A stretch of 64,000 bases of DNA from Laccaria trichodermophora. Lineage: Eukaryota; Basidiomycota; Agaricomycetes; Agaricales; Hydnangiaceae. This document shows, one piece after another, positions 1-11,220 of the stretch; position 1 is the first letter of the stretch; each line of letters starts with the position of its first letter. The position numbers were made by a program, and so were the translations under genes. Below the pieces are notes generated by a model. That model searched no databases, had not been told where the DNA came from, and saw only the letters and a list, made by a program, of their open reading frames with translations. The DNA is taken from NCBI GenBank assembly GCA_018417955.1, contig JACTVC010000007.1, positions 1,178,001 to 1,242,000 of the forward strand, written 5' to 3'.

Positions 1-5
1 ATTTT

Positions 6-468
6 ATGGCCAATGAAGACCCTGCAGCAGTGATAGGAGCAGATGAAAATTCTACTGTACCTGTTTTAACAGGAGAATATGCAAATTTATCTGCACAAGA
101 GACTACAAGAGAGAGACAAACAGCCCAATCAAGAGCAAACATTCTTAATCATGCTGATCCCAATGCTATGGATGTCAGTGATGATGATGCTGATTGTTCA
201 ATGATTGTAATGGATGGTGTTGTTATGGGCCCTCAGGTAATTAAACTTAATTGGCCTTCTAGAAACTGGATGCTAACTTTTTTAAAGCACTGTGCAGCAG
301 AAGGATGCATTAAAGACTTACAAAATACAAGAGGAGGGGCATTTTGTGAAGAACATGAAAGACAATATGGGAATAAATGCCGTAGCCATGACTGTTCTCA
401 AGATAGAGTTGAGAATACGCTGGCATGCCACTCTCACCAAACAGAATGGAAGAAATACAAACTTGACC
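6..468 (+). pseudogene. KDZ transposase-type N-terminal fragment with CxC6-like cysteine cluster
   Basis: Two exons joined across a 51-nt intron (237-287, GT...AG, branch point CTAAC). Removing it joins GPQ to HCAAEGC in frame. The protein is acidic at first (DVSDDDAD) and then has the Cys/His spacing C-x4-C, FCEEHERQYGNKCR, C-x-H-x-C and ACHSHQTEWKKYK. From memory this matches the CxC6-type cluster linked to fungal KDZ transposases; it would act in transposon DNA handling in the nucleus. The frame is cut at 468 by the terminal inverted repeat of another transposon, just after KYKLD, where the family would continue into the catalytic part. The true start may lie upstream of the window. Identification is by motif pattern only. 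Confidence 0.7.
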
Positions 469-600
469 CACTTCAGGCAACCACCTAACTCTACCCTCTT
501 AGGGTAGTTAGTCCATGCTTATAAGACTACCCTATGAGGGCCCAATACCATGGTATGTCCCACCTATTTCTTGGAGTCCCCTGGGGGTAGCCAGGTACTC
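469..600 (+). repeat. Left terminal inverted repeat of element E0
   Basis: The sequence begins CACTTCAGGCAACCACC and continues for about 120 bp closely like the two ends of element A (1541 onward, and the reverse complement ending at 11220), but is more diverged. It interrupts the KDZ-type frame at 468. I read it as the outer end of an older copy (E0) whose gene 2 runs leftward at 1319-1533 and 11228-18682. I find no second copy of the 462-468 flank beside a matching right end, so E0's far end is lost or outside the window. Confidence 0.75.
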
Positions 601-870
601 CCATGGGATTCTGCTAGGACTTCCACATTCCTCTTACATTTCCTTGGGAATCCCACCTCTGTGGGAGTCCCAAATATTATATTCTCTGGGACTCCTCAAG
701 GTGAGGGACTCCCATATGGTTATCTGGGACTCCTAAGTAGATATGTACCTAAATTTCAACTCACTGGGACTCCCCAGGGTGTGGGATTCCCATCTGGTTA
801 ATTGGGACTCCCAAGTATATCTGTACATAAATTCCTATTCCCTGGGACTCCCAAGAATATATGTGCCTGT
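515..870. repeat. Subterminal GGGACTCCC motif array of E0
   Basis: The near-palindromic motif GGGACTCCC (reverse GGGAGTCCC, with GGGAATCCC variants) recurs roughly every 20-50 bp. The same motif fills the inner flanks of element A's ends. Clustered subterminal motifs are typical binding sites for transposases of large DNA transposons. Short open frames here are by-products of the repeat. Confidence 0.6.
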
Positions 871-1318
871 GAGTACTAAGTAGCAAAAAGCAAGCCTTGT
901 ATCATAACAGAGAAAGCTTAGAACTTCTGACAACCAAGCCTTCTACTAGAACAAACTTATAACAACCAAACCTTATACTACAACAGAGAAGGCTTGAAAA
1001 TTATAACATAGAGTATAAAGTTGCATAATTTGGAGTTGACACTAAGCCTTATACTATCACAAACTCATAACAACCAATTCTTATACTATAAAAGAGAAGG
1101 CCAGTCATGGACAACTGCAAGTTACATGGATAAGTACAACTTCAAGTTGCATAGAAAACCTAAGTCAGGTGATCTTAATGCAATAACATACAAATTTAAA
1201 AGCAGAAACATAAGGCATATACATAATGGTCATATAAGTAATACCAAAGGACAAGTTCAGATAAAAATCATAAGTAACGCTGAGGGACAAGTTCAAATAC
1301 TATAGTCATGTGCAATTT
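871..1318. other. No gene seen; AT-rich spacer of E0
   Basis: AT-rich, CpG-poor sequence between the E0 subterminal array and the 3' end of gene 2. Short direct repeats occur around 890-1080 (variants of CCTTATACTA and ACAACCAA). The 94-codon frame at 1021-1305 has no recognisable domain and is probably chance. Confidence 0.4.
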
Positions 1319-1533
1319 TTAACGCCTTCCAATTGGAGGATGACCCCGAATTGAATCCTTCGAAGAGCCAGGTCTACCATTCTCTGGAGCGGTTGCATGG
1401 CTTCCGGACAGAATTCGTCGTGTAGGATGCACAACCTTGCATGTCTCTTCCTCCAGTTCCAAAATCTTCTGCTTTTTCTGAGGCGGCTGCAGTTCAGAAG
1501 GGCCGATATCGAGCTGTCCCACATCCTCTTTGT
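1319..1533 (-). pseudogene. 3' end of gene 2 of element E0 (copy D)
   Basis: On the minus strand this ends ENGRPGSSKDSIRGHPPIGRR-stop, matching the C-terminus of gene 2 in element A (NNGRPGSSKDSSRGYLMNGRR). Alignment with copy A shows the frame continues at 11228 on the minus strand, so this and the 11.2-18.7 kb copy are one gene split by element A. The junction codons PYNKEDV correspond to SYNEEDV in copy A. No function is known for the family. Confidence 0.8.
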
Positions 1534-1540
1534 TGTATGG
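1534..1540. repeat. Left target-site duplication of element A (TGTATGG)
   Basis: Seven bases directly before the CACTTCAGG terminus, repeated exactly at 11221-11227. Copy A's uninterrupted gene 2 has a single equivalent site (TCTTACA on the coding strand), which confirms the duplication. Confidence 0.88.
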
Positions 1541-1657
1541 CACTTCAGGCAACCACCTAAAGGTACCCTCTTAGGGTAGTTAGTCCATGCCAATAAGACT
1601 ACCCTATGAGGGGCCAATACCATGGTATATCCCACCTATTTATTGGAGTCCCTTGGG
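1541..1657 (+). repeat. Left TIR of element A
   Basis: Starts CACTTCAGGCAACCACC and contains an internal inverted pair (TACCCTCTTAGGGTAG) followed by CCAATACCATGG. It matches the reverse complement of 11104-11220 almost perfectly. Confidence 0.9.
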
Positions 1658-3075
1658 ATTGGGGCAGGTAGTCCCATGGTAGTCACCTGGACTTCCATGT
1701 TCACTTCTCCTGTCCTTGGGAATCCTAGTATTGTAGGAGTCCTGAATATATCTTCCATGGGATTCCTTCAACCAAGGGATTCCCACCCAGATTTATCTTG
1801 TTATACTGGGGCTCCCAAGGAATAGGCCTCAATCAGTTCCAAATAGGTTTTCCTAGAAGGGTAACAAGCCAACAAATCTAGTAATACTAACTCATAATTT
1901 TGAGAGTAAAACAATGGAAAGAAATCATATATCTGGAGACAAAGGCATTTTTGACTCAAGGCAAACTCAAGGTAAACTCAAATATAAGAATTTTAGCTCT
2001 ATCCTTAGTACATTCACATGCAATGTTCAATCATGATGAGCTGACTGGAAATCAAGTGGAAGTTTTGGGATGGTCAATTTGTACACCAAACCAATTTATT
2101 TACATAATTGAGAAAGCTAGTGTCCACCTGGATTAAATTCCATTGAGGAAATCAACTGGTAACATATCTTAATATGTCTTATAATTATCATGTAGTACTG
2201 GAAAGCACTATAAAGTGTTCAATGGAAGGCCCACTAAACAATTTGAGCATGGGACTCCTCATAGCCCATCAGAACATCTGTGAGACTTCCAGCATCCAAA
2301 AGGTATCTCCATTTGCTAAGATGACCATGAATGTTACACAACCTATTGTTGAATTTCCAAAAGCTGCCTGGGACTCCAAGTTAAACATCCATAGGACTTA
2401 TGTGAAGATCTAACCTGGGAGTCCCAAGCATGACACACAACCTATTGTTGGACTCCCAAAAGACTGCCTGGGACTCCTATAGAGGAAGTTGAACATCTAT
2501 AGGACTTCCAGAAGTATGTGAAGATCTAATCTGGGAGTCCCAAGCATGACACACAACCTATTGTTGGACTCCCAAAAGACTGCCTGGGACTCCCATAGAG
2601 GAAGTTGAACATCTATAGGACTTCCAGAGTATGTCATGGGACTCCCAAACATGTTGACATGGACAACCACAAAGGAAATGGAACATCATTGGGACTCCCA
2701 GCAATCTGTCAACTTTTAATGTGGGATTCCTAGACATTGCTGGGATGCCCATAGAATGCAGAAGACCAGGCTGGGAATCCCAACGTCTATTGTTGGGAAT
2801 CCCATAGAGGAAGTTGAACATCTATAGGACTTCCAGAGTATGTCATGGGACTCCCAAACATGTTGACATGGACAACCACAAAGGAAATGGAACATCATTG
2901 GGACTCCCAGCAATCAGTCAACTTTTAATGTGGGATTCCTAGACATTGCTGGGATGCCCATAGAATGCAGAAGACCAGGCTGGGAATCCCAACATCTATT
3001 GTTGGGAATCCAAGGAACAAAGAGTTGGAATCCGACAGATAGTTGTGGGATTCCCAAGGAATGAAGACGAGAAAG
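1640..3075. repeat. Subterminal and tandem repeats of element A (left)
   Basis: GGGACTCCC/GGGAATCCC motifs are scattered from 1640 to 1830 and from about 2240 to 3060. Two nested tandem duplications occur: a unit of ~116 bp at about 2415-2520 and 2531-2630, and a unit of ~210 bp at about 2625-2810 and 2836-3010. The 1840-2230 interval has little motif and no gene. Open frames here are shadows of the repeats. Confidence 0.65.
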
Positions 3076-3143
3076 GACAGAGCCCCAGCAATAGATACTA
3101 ATGCTAACCAACAACTTTCAAGGAAAATATGCTAACTACTACT

Positions 3144-4190
3144 TCAGTCGACTCCACGAAAAGCATCTGCAAGATCGATAGCTTCCAGGGTATCAATTAA
3201 ATCACCATCAACGCTTCCAGCATCTGAAAGGGATGCCTCATCCATACCCATTGCCAATTCTACTTCATCAATATCGTCATAATCCTCAAAAACACGTGAG
3301 GATACTTGCGCGATCCGAGCAGCCATAATCTCCTCATTGGTGGGACCCCACGCACCATCGTTACTTATAGGTAAAGACTTCTTCCATAGGGAGAGGACAT
3401 TCAGGAGTTCGTCCTTTCGTAGTTGAAGTTGATATCGTAACTCTGGTGAATCTAACATGTATTGGAGTCAGATCTGTTTGCCAAGATAACTAAGGCTTAC
3501 CAGTATTATCGTGTGCAGCAAGGATGATATTCCACTCCTCGGAGTACCAGTTTTGGAGTGCATGATATTCGTGTTTGAGGTGTTCTTCCTCTTCAACACA
3601 TCTATCGAGTTCTAACTGTGCCCGAATTCCAGATCTGACATGATCGTTGCAGAGCCACAGGGGTGGATCTGTAGTGGTGCAATCCAGGGTATCATCCAGG
3701 CCAATATCCTGCCAAATGTCGTCATCTACATCGAGAGTAAAAAGACCTGCCATGATGATCTTGGAGGGGCAAACTGAGCGAGCAGGTGCCTTGCGCTGTG
3801 ATTTGAGGCGCAGCATCACATCAACTAAATTGTTGTAGTCGCGAGCGAGTCGTTGTATGCTGGGATCGCGTCGCTTCACTGAGTCTTCAAGATGATGATG
3901 AACCTTCCGCTCTGATCAATAGTTAGCACTATGTATTCGGTGTCGTGAGGGATCGATGGCGTACCATTTACGTGGTTGCGATATGATCTCTCAATCCGGT
4001 CTAGCTCGAACTTTCGAGAGCGTAATCTGTCGCGTAGACGTAGTTTGAGCGCCCTGGCATTCATCCTGGCCGCGATGAATGGATTGTTTTGTAGCTTCTC
4101 AAGTTTGGTTCGTTCTTGGATGCCGAGTGCGTTTTCTGAAGCATGGACAAGGGATTCCGCAGACTTAAGTGCCTTCTTCACTACGGCGCA
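3144..4190 (-). pseudogene. KDZ transposase, C-terminal exons (element A)
   Basis: Three minus-strand exons, about 4190-3965, 3911-3501 and 3451-3144 (stop), with introns at 3912-3964 and 3452-3500. The joined product reads from LTRDCAVVKKALKS through ALGIQERTKLEKL, ARMNARALKLRLRDRL and SVKRRDPSIQRLARDYNNL to GLFTLDVDDDIWQDIGLDD and an acidic tail. I recognise this as the conserved C-terminal region of agaricomycete KDZ (CxC2-type) transposases. The catalytic and N-terminal parts are absent: upstream sequence switches at ~4176-4190 into gene 1. The three exons have intact frames, so the internal deletion is the main defect. Confidence 0.75.
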
Positions 4191-6045
4191 ATCCCGCGTG
4201 AGCCAGAACATGGTCATCCATTGGATATTATGTGGTGGAATCCTGGCCAGGCGGATCTTTTGGTCAATTCCTCTGACCTAGTCCTCGGCATCGGAAAACT
4301 CCCACCAAATCGCCTAGGTCAATTCAAACAATTGGTGGGTGAGCTGCAAGGCCGGGTTCAGGAGTACAAATCGGACAAAAATCACCCAGTGAAAAACTCA
4401 GAAATCATGGCACTTTCAAACTGGTTGAATCAGGGGCTCTCTCGTCTTGAATTATTACCTATGGATTTCACGCAACTGAAGTTCGGCGTTGCAGAGGTTC
4501 AACGAGCATACTTGGAATTAACTGCTGGACTCGACTATCTGTACATTTACAAACCACGAATGGATGGCATTCTCCCTCCCGCCACCGAAACCGCGCCGAC
4601 GATCGGTGTATTCACCATGGATTCAACAATCGTGCAGGAGTTCGTGAAGGCTGGGCTCCCCGTATGGTTTATGCGCCCCTCTCATACCCTGCCTGGTGTC
4701 CGTATCGATGCTATTGTTGAAACAAGAAACCCACGCGATTTTATCGAATTTCGTGAGGCTGAAACCAAATTCGATATTGTATTCCGTGGTTCAGCAGACG
4801 ATCCGGGGAAACGAAAAGCCTTTGCTCTTCACTCACGGCAATTTTTCTCCTACTACAACCCATTCACCCTCTACATCGTCACACCAAGAGAAAACGTGTC
4901 TGGAACAAAAGCTCCTTGGGGAAACGTGTATGGAACACAAGCGCCTGCACAGGGAAGTCAACAGGCAACAATTCAACCATTACGTGACGAGGAAAGTCGG
5001 CGGACAAAGGTCTCAAGCCGTTCGGAGAAGGCTGGCGTTCCTTGTGAGTACATTGCATATGATAACATTGTTACTATCAACTGACCTCTCCGTTGCAGAC
5101 CATCGTCCAGCGAAAGGTGGTGCAGTGAAAGGGGCCGGCCGAAACAAGTTTCAGGAGATGTCCAGCCCATTGCTTCCACCAGCGATTCCCGAATGGAGGG
5201 ATGCCCTTGCTGCCGTTGACACCAACCCGGGCAATCGCGTCACTGAACAGATAGACCCAGTTGGGTATATGTTCCCTGATCCCGGATTGTTCGTTAGCTG
5301 CACGACGGAAGAGAAAACAACTCAATATCTTCATCAATGGCTGCGCCTCAGAACCGCCTTCATTTATCGTGTCAGTGCAGCATCGTCGTCAGCCCAGCCA
5401 CTATCCAACCAAGCATGGCGCGATCTCTTGAATTCATCCGAGGAAAAGCAGCCCTCTGGCTCCAAACCCACCAAACCCTCCAAACCGACGAAAGCGTCTC
5501 AGCGTGCAGAATCATTGAAGGAGATACTCTGTGATTGCTTGCGTGAAGTGGGAGTTGAGCTGGCGCCCAGTGACAGGCTCATTCCTTCGCGCTGGGGAGA
5601 AGGCGATCTCGAGGCAGGTGCCTCAATTCCACGTCACATCATTCAGGAAATTCTCTATGAGCTTTTTAGCTTGAACTTTCGACACGAACTATCGGCTTTG
5701 CACTCACGTGCGAAATCGCCGAATTTCGACATTCACGACCCCCACAATGCGCTGGTTGCTTGTTTCCCAGAACAGTCGACTTTGGCAGTCGAGCTTTCAA
5801 AAGGAAATATCGGGCTTGCTGCAAATAGAATCGAAGACCGACTGCCATACCTTCTTGCTATCAAGAGACTCATGTCGACATGGCAGGGACCTCCTCCGGA
5901 ATCCATATCGTCAGAAGACAAAGCGGGAGGTTGTTATTCAGTCAGTGAAATTGAAGAATTGGAGCGTCAAGTGGCTCGTTTCTACACCCAGTCCTTCTTC
6001 AACTTTTTTGGTCGTGCAGCCATTGTTCCTCGTCGACTTATCTAG
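4176..6045 (+). pseudogene. Gene 1 of element A, 5'-truncated
   Basis: Plus-strand gene of two exons (to 5043; 5099-6045) with a 55-nt intron at 5044-5098 in the same position and phase as in copy B (22844-24803). Homology to copy B begins at HYGAI; the first ~45 residues and the promoter are missing because of the deletion that fused it to the KDZ remnant. Conserved blocks include DLLVNSSDLVLGIGKL, LTAGLDYLYIYKPRMDG, FTMDSTIVQEFVKAGLPVW, FFSYYNPFTLYI and, at the end, FFNFFGRAAIVPRRLI. I recall this as a multicopy, uncharacterised agaricomycete family; no catalytic motif is evident. The rest of the frame is open. Any ATG upstream of the homology (4143) is in KDZ-derived sequence. Confidence 0.75.
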
Positions 6046-6248
6046 TGATTTTATGTAGTGGCCACATCCATCTGAACCATTTTGGACGATATCAATTAGT
6101 ATATTTGTCAATCTATTGTCTTTTGTGATTCGCCTGTGGAGGTGGCCCACACATCAAGACAATGCTACAGGTACGTGACAAATTGTTCTGTGTTGGTTTA
6201 GCCGATTTCCCCCCTTTTCTCCCATACCACCTTGACCTGTATACACAT

Positions 6249-9200
6249 ATGCCCCAGAACGACCAACGCGTAACACGCTCCCGGAAGGTTACCCTTCCTG
6301 ACATTCCGCTACCAGAAACCCGCGCTAAACCTGGCACGAGGAATCGTGTTACGAAGGTTTGAAATTCTTATTATCCGCCGAGGCTTTCACTAATCCTAAG
6401 ATGTAGAATGTTGTGAAACCGCGCGCCCGTAAAAACAAAACCGTTAAAGCTGATTCCGTAGGGATGATTCCCACCTATGCAAATGCTTTTTCTGACGCGC
6501 GAATATTGCAGAATTCTATGGATGCTGAACCGAAAGAACCTGAAGAGGTCGTTGATGTTGCCGAGGTACTGAGAATTTCGTCTCACTCAATGCCTTCCAC
6601 TCACTTATAGAATGTAGACAGCCATGGAGAGACCTAACCTCGAAGAACGAGAAACAGATGAAGATGGTGACGGAGCCAGGGAACAGGGAGTGGCAATGGA
6701 CATCGACAATGCCATCAACAGACAAGCCAACGTCGCTCCTTCTACAAGCTTGTCTGCAGATAATCCAGATGTACGAAACTTTCTGCCACTTTGATGCCTC
6801 TCTCAAATTACGTTGTAGACTGCAGCCGTTGGTACTGCTGAACAATTTGCCGCCACTCTCTCTGTGAATTCTAGAGAACATAGGAACGAAGAGGTAAGAC
6901 ATTGTCTATCAACCCAATGCCCTTCTGATTATGAAAACGTAGAATGACGGTAACGTCACCGTTACTACTCGCGACATACAGCCGCCTCGAAAACCGAGAC
7001 CCGTACCCAGACGGCTGATTCGTAATGGGCCAGATTCACAGAACGACGATGACGAAGACGATCAATTCCTTTCCTCCCGCAGAGGTTATCGTGAATTGCA
7101 ATATACTATTCGTGACAGCCCAGACGCCGATGGTGCCATCTTCAAGGGCTTCACTTCACGCATTCCGAAAGGCAGTGACAAGAAGGCTGACATCGAAGAT
7201 GTTCAGTATAATCCTGACCTGGAAGATCATCCTGAATCCCCTTCCACTACAACTTCAGCCCTTTCTTGCCCAACGGCTCAACTCCTTTTGCTGGATAAGC
7301 AAAACCCTAGATTGGATGAGGAAGACCGTCAATATATTGAAGAAAGTGACCCCAGCGGATCCGATTATGGGGAAACTGTCGCAGCCGCCCGTAAAATACG
7401 TCAGGAGCGTATCGCCCTTTCGAGGCGTGTGGAGGCTGCTGCTGCAACATCTCCTCCGCGTTTTACAGCTCAGCAGAAGTCCAAGGGCCGTGCTGATCCT
7501 GTCAGCGACAACGATTCTGCTGGTGTTGAGGATGATGGCGGTTATGATGGAGAGAATCCAGCTAACGAGTCGTCAGAGAAGCCTGTCAGCAAGAAATCGA
7601 AGGATACTGCCGACGTCGCTCGCCTTCTCAAAATGGCGTTGTTGCATGACCCCGGCCTTGACCACGATGATTCAAATGATGACCGCCAACCTCATTCCGA
7701 CAGTGAATCCGTACCCAAATCCATAAAAAAGAAGTCAAGTCGATCACGTTCATCTGCCGATGCCGCCAATAATTTCGACGAGGATGATGAGGCTGAGGTT
7801 GATGATGATGATGCTGAGGCTGAGGCTGAGGCTGACGATGACGATGCTGATGATGATGAGGCTGACGCTGATGCTGATGACGAATTGAACACCCATCACC
7901 GCAAATCTGTACCCAAACCCAGAAAAAAGAAGCCAACTCGATCACGTTCATTTGCCGATGCCGCCAATAATCACGACGAGGATGATGAGGCTGAGGCTGA
8001 GGCTGACGACGAATTGGATACCCATCGCCACAAATCGGGTCCCCTCCCAAAGGCTGCAAAAGAGGCTGCCTTCGCAGCACATCAAGAGTATCTCAACAAG
8101 CTTGAAGCCTTGGCTTCTGAATACGACAAGCCCGTGAAACTTCTCCTTCAACTTGTCGCTCAAGAAGTCAAGACGAGTCATCGTCTCAACCCTTGGTCAG
8201 CCTTCCAGCACTGGTATACTCGCTTTGGTATTGTCAAGAAAACGAAAGATGGTATGTATGTCCAATGTCCCTACCGCGCTAGAAGCTGATGTACATACAG
8301 TTTCTGCGCAAGCGTGGGCTAAGTTTGTTGCGAAGCTTTATAATCAGGAGCTCAAATCTCTGGGAGAGAACCCTTCGCAGCAAGACATTCAAGAGCATTT
8401 CAAGGAACAACTCGATTATTATCGCAGTGTTGTTGGGGCATTTTTGGAATCCAAGCGAGACAACGGAAAGTTCCCGCAGGTGATAAAGAAAGTTGTTGAG
8501 CCGTTTATCAAATTAGTATGTTATCGCTCTCTTAACATTCTATCTCCCTCATACTAACATGTGTTTCAGGCCACCCGAGCTCACGAGGAGACTGGGATTC
8601 AAGTCTTTGGATTTGCGATTGACGTCAATGCCAATTCAACTTCAAGCTTGGCTTGGGGTGGTAGCCGTGAATACGAAAAGCTTCGTGAACGTTATAAGTC
8701 ATCAGTCGAGACCCAGCTGAGAGATTACGAGGGGATGTTCAAGATGGCAGAGATGGACCAGCGTATGGCAGCATCCTCAAGCGGTCCATTGATACACGTC
8801 GAGCCGAAGTCCACTGAGAATAAGCGGGATTGCCTGATGCGAGTTCTTGGTGAATTTTTGCGAAGTGATCTGAGTAAGTTCTTTCTTTTCACTGTCGTAC
8901 AGGCATCGTTTAACATTGATACATTAGTTGAAATCTTAACTGCCCGCAACGAGGAAGGCGGCAACATGAAGAAGGTTACGATGAATTGGTCTTGGACAGA
9001 CTTCGCGTTCAAGAATGAGGTCACCATCATTGGATGGGGTCTTGTGAACGATTTTCCCCGTGAAGGATTCACCTTGAAGGGGAAGGGGAAGGGGGAGGGG
9101 TTCTTCCAACGGATTGTTCAGTCCCGCATTGATGAGTATAAGCGGAAGAGGGGAAGGCAGGTTAGCGATGACGAGGAGATTGATACGGACTCATGTCTCA

Positions 9201-10509
9201 AATCACCGTATGTTCGAATTGTGTCGTGGACCCCAGGTAAGTTGGATGTCTTTTTTTTTTGTATTATCTTGCATCTAACACTACATGATAGAGCAACGAA
9301 AGCAACGTCTGATTAAACAGCAAGACATTCCCCTTGTCGTAGACATAATGGGGAAGGTCTTATCAACTGTTTATAATTCGAAAGTCTGGGCCAAGTCAGC
9401 CGAAGCCACTGGCCATAAGCCTCACCAATCGGTTGGAACAGAGAGCGGCGATGAAGAAGATTTTGCCGGACTCACCACCAACCCCCCTTATCACCGTCCA
9501 ACTCATAATCCTCGCCCAGCCTTGCCTCAGTCTCCAAGTTACCAGCAACGTGTGCCCAGCAACCACTCCCCTCAGTCCCGATCCTCATTGAACCCTCGCA
9601 AACAAGGTGGTTACCAACAACGCGTGCCCAGCAACCCCGGTCCACGCTCCCCTCACTCCCGCACTTCAGTGGATTCTCGCGATCGTGGTGGTTACCAACA
9701 ACGGGCAGCCGCTGACTCCGGTCTTCACTCTCCTCACTCACGATCTTTAGCGGATCCCAGCGATCATGGCCTAGACTACCCACGAGCATCCACCAACTCT
9801 GGTCTGCACTCTCCTCGCTCACAATCCTTGGCAGATTACAGTGATCGTGGTCGGGACTACCAACGAGCACCCATAAATTCCTGTGCCTGCTCCCCTCACC
9901 CTCGATCTACAACAGATCCTTATGATCGTGAGCAAACTCACCAACGGTGGGATCCTGCGGTTATACCTCAAAAAACGAAGAAGCCTTTTCACCCAGATCC
10001 AGTGAACTATGATCGTCGTGGCTACACGGAACTTTTACACTGGTGTGGAAGATGATGAATATCGACACACCCGTGATTTCACCCCTGGGCACAATCAGAG
10101 TCGCTACCACGAAATTGATTCTGATTATCGTGGTGGCGCCCGTGAGGCACCCAATCCACCTCCACTCGACCGCCAGCATACCAGTAACAATGAGGATGGT
10201 CATCGTCATCTTGATCACTACAATGCAGGCCCAGCACGCAGTCACCATGCCCTAGAAGACCCTCGCAATCTCGCAAAGCGGTCTTACAACGAAGAGGATG
10301 TGGTGCATCCTGTCATGGGTACTTCTTACCCCGAGCCACCTCCGAAGAAGCATAAGATATCGCAGCTGGATGACGGTGCTATCCGCAAGGTCGCTCCCTT
10401 GCCAGCACGGCGAATCCCATCTGGTGGTCGCCCAACCTCTCCAAACAATGGCAGGCCAGGCTCTTCGAAGGATTCGTCTAGAGGTTATCTGATGAATGGA
10501 AGGCGCTAG
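6249..10509 (+). CDS. Gene 2 of element A: nine-exon protein with acidic and Ser/Arg/Pro repeat regions (frameshifted)
   Basis: Exons 6249-6356, 6407-6565, 6618-6770, 6819-6893, 6943-8251, 8301-8515, 8570-8873, 8928-9236 and 9292-10509, each join checked by frame and by copies B/C. Order: basic start MPQNDQRVTRSRKV; a long Asp/Glu/Ala tract (7780-8010); a conserved block around LNPWSAFQHWYTRFGIVKKTKD and VSAQAWAKFVAKLYNQE; a second around NWSWTDFAFKNEVTIIGWG; then about five ~27-residue repeats rich in DRGxxYQRAP and SPHSRS; and a C-terminus GRPGSSKDSSRG. It starts ~200 bp after gene 1 and is probably transcribed alongside it. The product may be nuclear (acidic/basic, low complexity); function unknown. 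A one-base frame change near 10010-10030 breaks the final 160 residues, so the encoded protein probably stops at 10053-10055. Confidence 0.75.
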
Positions 10510-11103
10510 TTTGACTTGGTCGTCTCATTCTCTATCTGGATATTTCATGCCCTAGTAGTCTACTTGGTTATCTCATTTACTACATTATGTTTTCAAGTAT
10601 GATTTATGATTTCTATGTTCTACCGAGTTCTATGCACTGTATGTAGTATGTCTATAGTATTCTTACAAAATTGATTTCCGTGAATGATGATGACCTTGAT
10701 GCATTTTTCAATTCATGCTACTTATTTGTTTTGCGAAGTTACAAGTACCTCTAGTATGTTAGTATCTATAAACATAGCACTGACTAACATTGCAAATGCA
10801 GGTGTTTGTAGTTCCTTCTATCAACCTGCTCAATGATAGCTGCATGTGAGATTTGGGGCCTTCAATTCAAATCAATGTACATAAGATAGACATTGAAACA
10901 AAATCCATGAATTAACTTGGGTACTTTGATCCTTGGGAGTCCCAGTGTACCAGAAATAATTAGATGGGAGTCCCTTAGTCAGAGGAATCCCATGGAACAA
11001 ATCCTAAGGGACTCCCACATGCCTTGGATTCCCAAGACAGGAGAGGCAAATTATGGAAGTCCAGAAGAATACCAGGGGAATCCCAAGGGAGTACCTGGCT
11101 ACC
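10510..11103. repeat. 3' flank of gene 2 and right subterminal repeats of element A
   Basis: 10510-10910 is AT-rich with no gene and probably holds the gene 2 3' UTR and polyadenylation region. 10920-11103 again carries GGGAGTCCC/GGGAATCCC motifs, mirroring the left end. Confidence 0.55.
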
Positions 11104-11220
11104 CCCAAGGGAATCCAATAAACAGGTGGGATATGCCATGGTATTGGCCCCTCATAGGGTAGTCTTATTGGCATGGACTAACTACCCTAAGAGGGTACCT
11201 TTAGGTGGTTGCCTGAAGTG
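11104..11220 (-). repeat. Right TIR of element A
   Basis: Reverse complement begins CACTTCAGGCAACCACC and matches 1541-1657 with about three differences. It is followed at once by the second TGTATGG duplication. Confidence 0.9.

Larger units (their letters stand above)
1541..11220 (+). mobile_element. Element A: 9.7-kb KDZ-type DNA transposon with two passenger genes
   Basis: Bounded by ~117-bp inverted repeats (1541-1657 and 11104-11220) that differ at about three positions and by a perfect 7-bp target duplication, so insertion was recent. Inside are a GGGACTCCC array, the 3' part of a KDZ transposase gene (minus strand) and two plus-strand genes. It is inserted in gene 2 of a related copy, E0. 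The transposase lacks its 5' portion, so A is probably not autonomous. The 7-bp duplication is slightly shorter than the 8 bp I recall for Zisupton-type elements. Assignment to KDZ rests on the transposase remnant. Confidence 0.85.

Noticed and set aside
7628..8080. Minus-strand His/Pro/Gln frame of 150 codons
   Set aside because: Antisense shadow of the acidic tract in gene 2 exon 5.
4143..10509. Gene 1 or gene 2 as a TET/JBP dioxygenase, known to travel with fungal KDZ elements
   Set aside because: I could not find the expected H-x-D iron-binding motif and distal His/Arg in either product.
1541..11220. LTR retrotransposon
   Set aside because: Ends are inverted, not direct, repeats; no reverse transcriptase, integrase or gag motif anywhere inside.
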